Source: Verrucomicrobiota bacterium (GTDB taxonomy: Bacteria > Verrucomicrobiota > Verrucomicrobiia > Limisphaerales > UBA11358). From it: a stretch of DNA of 8,157 bases. Each line of letters begins with the position of its first letter. Position 1 is the stretch's first letter. This document shows positions 6,905-8,157 of this stretch, piece after piece. The stretch is from assembly GCA_026225155.1 (NCBI GenBank), contig JAMFSG010000187.1, positions 1-8,157 on the forward strand, in the 5' to 3' direction. A program made the translations under genes and the position numbers. A model generated the notes under the pieces. The model saw nothing but the letters and a program-made list of their open reading frames with translations. It made no database searches and was not told the origin of the DNA.

Positions 6905-7176
6905 TTGCGCTCAAAAAATCGTGGATGCCGAAAGTCGTCCGCATCGAATCGGCGGAATATGTGCCGCCCTACAAGCTGCGTCTCCGTTTCGACGACGGCC
7001 ACGAAAGCCTCGTGGATTTCGCGCAATTTTTGAGCCAGTCGCGGCATCCAGCGGTGCAGGCATATCACGACCGGAAACGCTTCCGCAAATTCACCGTCGA
7101 GGATGGCTTCCTGCACTGGAACGATTTCGATCTCGTGTTCCCGATGGCGGATTTGTATGAGGGGAAAATCTCTTAA
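6901..7176 (+). CDS. DUF2442 domain protein
   Basis: This 91-residue protein shows the DUF2442 pattern: a basic start (MIALKKSWMPKVVRIESAEY), a strand with YKLRLRFDDGHESLVDF (24-40), a middle segment with an F-R-K-F strand near 60-64, then DGFLHWNDFDLVF (68-80) and a final ADLYEG. The family is small, has no established activity that I can name, and frequently sits beside DUF4160. The ATG used here overlaps the stop of the DUF4160 gene; ATG 6925 (MPKVV) is a shorter alternative that keeps the whole domain. The match to the family pattern is good, and the partner gene supports it. Confidence 0.87.
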   Translation: MIALKKSWMPKVVRIESAEYVPPYKLRLRFDDGHESLVDFAQFLSQSRHPAVQAYHDRKRFRKFTVEDGFLHWNDFDLVFPMADLYEGKIS

Positions 7177-7210
7177 CGGCTAACTGACGTCGGGGCTGGC
7201 GTGAAACATA

Positions 7211-7519
7211 ATGAAATTTGTCGAACCATGGGTTTCAATTGATAAAGACGCCGACGCGCTCGTTGTTGAAATTAAGCGTGAACTTTCAGAAAAACATGTT
7301 CTGTATAAAAAACCGGTTAAAGCTTTGGCGCGTAGAACAGATTGTGATGATGTGCTATTTCAAATTTGCGATTCGAGCGAACAGTTTGCAGTTGTTCATT
7401 TGACTTGGTCTGGAAAACGAGATTTGCATTCTAATTTTCCTTGGACAGAGATTTTCACATCGTTTGCAGAATTTGATGAAAACAGAATGCAGCCAGATGC
7501 GATAGAATTTTCAAATTAG
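7211..7519 (+). CDS. Small AT-rich protein of unknown function with an AVVHLTWSG motif
   Basis: I do not know a function for this 102-residue protein. It is soluble and acidic, without a signal peptide or membrane helix. Recognisable stretches are ALARRTDCDDVLFQI (39-53) and QFAVVHLTWSGKRDL (58-72), ending in MQPDAIEFSN. From memory, small uncharacterised bacterial proteins share the order 'RRxDCDDVLF ... AVVHLTWSG', so it is likely a real, conserved gene. By hand count it has 117 G/C in 309 bases, about 38%, far from the GC-rich genes on either side. It stands 34 bases after the DUF2442 gene and ends 2 bases before the ABC ATPase start. It could belong to the same insertion as the DUF4160/DUF2442 pair. 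Confidence 0.7.
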   Translation: MKFVEPWVSIDKDADALVVEIKRELSEKHVLYKKPVKALARRTDCDDVLFQICDSSEQFAVVHLTWSGKRDLHSNFPWTEIFTSFAEFDENRMQPDAIEFSN

Positions 7520-7521
7520 CC

Positions 7522-8157
7522 ATGACCGCACTTGAACCAAATCGTAAATCGGAAATCGTAAATCATAAATCCGAAGAAGTCGTCGTTTCCGTGCGCGGAC
7601 TCACCAAAGTTTTCAAAGATTTTTGGAATCGCCCCAAAGCGCGCGCGGTGGACAACGTGGATTTTGAAGTCCGGCGCGGCGAAGTTTTTGGTTTGCTCGG
7701 ACCGAATGGCTCCGGCAAATCCACGACGGTCAAACTGATGCTCGGTTTGCTGAATCCGACCAAAGGTCACATCGAAGTTTTTGGCCATTCGCCGCGCCAT
7801 GTGCAGACGAAAGCGCGCATCGGTTATCTGCCGGAAGAATCGTATTTGTATCGCTATCTCAATTCGCGCGAGACGCTGGATTTTTTCGGAAATCTTTTTC
7901 ATCTCTCGAAAAGCGAACGCGACAGCCGCGCGGAACAATTGCTCGACATGGTCGGCCTTGGCAAAACGCAGACGCGCGCGGTCGGCGAATTTTCTAAAGG
8001 CATGCAGCGCCGCATCGGCCTCGCGCAGGCGCTCATCAATGATCCTGATCTAGTGATTCTCGACGAGCCGACGGCTGGTCTCGATCCGATCGGTTGCCGC
8101 GAAGTTAAAGATCTCATCGTCGCGCTCGCCCGTCGCGGCAAGACGGTGATCTTGAGC
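7522..8157 (+). CDS. ABC transporter ATP-binding protein (3' end outside the window)
   Basis: The frame is open from ATG 7522 to the last base, giving 212 residues of an ABC ATPase. It contains Walker A GPNGSGKST (60-68), a Q-loop region of the GYLPEE type (101-106, Glu in place of the usual Gln, common in ABC-2 exporters), the signature FSKGMQRR (157-164, a variant of LSGGQ), and Walker B LVILDEPTAGLD (177-188). The His switch would lie just past the window edge. The sequence fits the ABC-2/NosF-CcmA-like group that pairs with an integral membrane permease for export or membrane processes. Only ATG 7522 leaves the first strand (VVVSVRGLTKVF, 20-31) intact; GTG 7591 would cut it. The first residues (about 7-18) are encoded by a heptamer repeat array and are probably not part of the fold. 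The start is 2 bases after the previous stop, without a ribosome site. A partner permease may follow downstream or be the one ending at 212. Confidence 0.95.
   Translation, partial: MTALEPNRKSEIVNHKSEEVVVSVRGLTKVFKDFWNRPKARAVDNVDFEVRRGEVFGLLGPNGSGKSTTVKLMLGLLNPTKGHIEVFGHSPRHVQTKARIGYLPEESYLYRYLNSRETLDFFGNLFHLSKSERDSRAEQLLDMVGLGKTQTRAVGEFSKGMQRRIGLAQALINDPDLVILDEPTAGLDPIGCREVKDLIVALARRGKTVILS
7540..7574. repeat. Tandem heptamer array inside the start of the ABC ATPase gene
   Basis: Five consecutive 7-base units of the form AATCGTA (variants AATCGGA, AATCATA, AATCCGA) run for 35 bases. They are of the same family as 4539-4566. Because 7 is not a multiple of 3, successive units are read in different frames; here they encode residues 7-18 (NRKSEIVNHKSE) of the ABC ATPase, ahead of its first conserved strand. 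Confidence 0.8.

Overview
The window reads as one head-to-tail block on the + strand. It begins inside the end of an ABC-2 type permease and runs off the right edge inside an ABC transporter ATPase. The main genes are GC-rich and separated by 2-10 bases or by ATGA overlaps, with almost no Shine-Dalgarno sequences. Short AATCGT-type tandem arrays recur at gene borders. Together with the gene content this suggests a Verrucomicrobiota-like (possibly Pedosphaera/Limisphaerales-like) or other PVC bacterium. That placement is inferred from memory of such genomes, at moderate to low confidence.

Layout: (1) 1-212, C-terminus of an ABC-2 permease. (2) 213-297, an intergenic gap holding an imperfect inverted array of octamers. 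(3) 298-4199, three consecutive SPFH/band-7 membrane proteins: an HflK-like protein with a large polytopic N-terminal extension, an HflC-like protein, and a second HflK-like protein with a His-rich N-terminus. (4) 4206-4538, a small AT-rich membrane protein of unknown function. (5) 4539-4566, a heptamer tandem array. (6) 4574-6589, a P1B-type metal-transporting ATPase without an HMA domain but with His/Cys-rich tails. (7) 6599-7176, an overlapping DUF4160/DUF2442 pair that looks like a toxin-antitoxin-like module. (8) 7211-7519, an AT-rich small ORF of unknown function. (9) 7522-8157, the first 212 residues of an ABC ATPase whose N-terminus is partly encoded by another heptamer array.

Working model (inference): the core is a membrane-quality-control and metal-transport locus. 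The three SPFH proteins would form one or more hetero-oligomeric membrane assemblies. The P-type ATPase would move a transition metal, with His-rich tails on both the second HflK-like protein and the pump collecting the same metal. The flanking ABC-2 components would supply an export or membrane-remodelling function. The residues that usually separate Cu+ from Zn2+ pumps are neither type here, so the metal is not predicted. The small AT-rich ORFs and the DUF4160/DUF2442 pair look like later arrivals between the core genes. No RNA genes, CRISPR arrays, transposases or convincing intrinsic terminators were seen.
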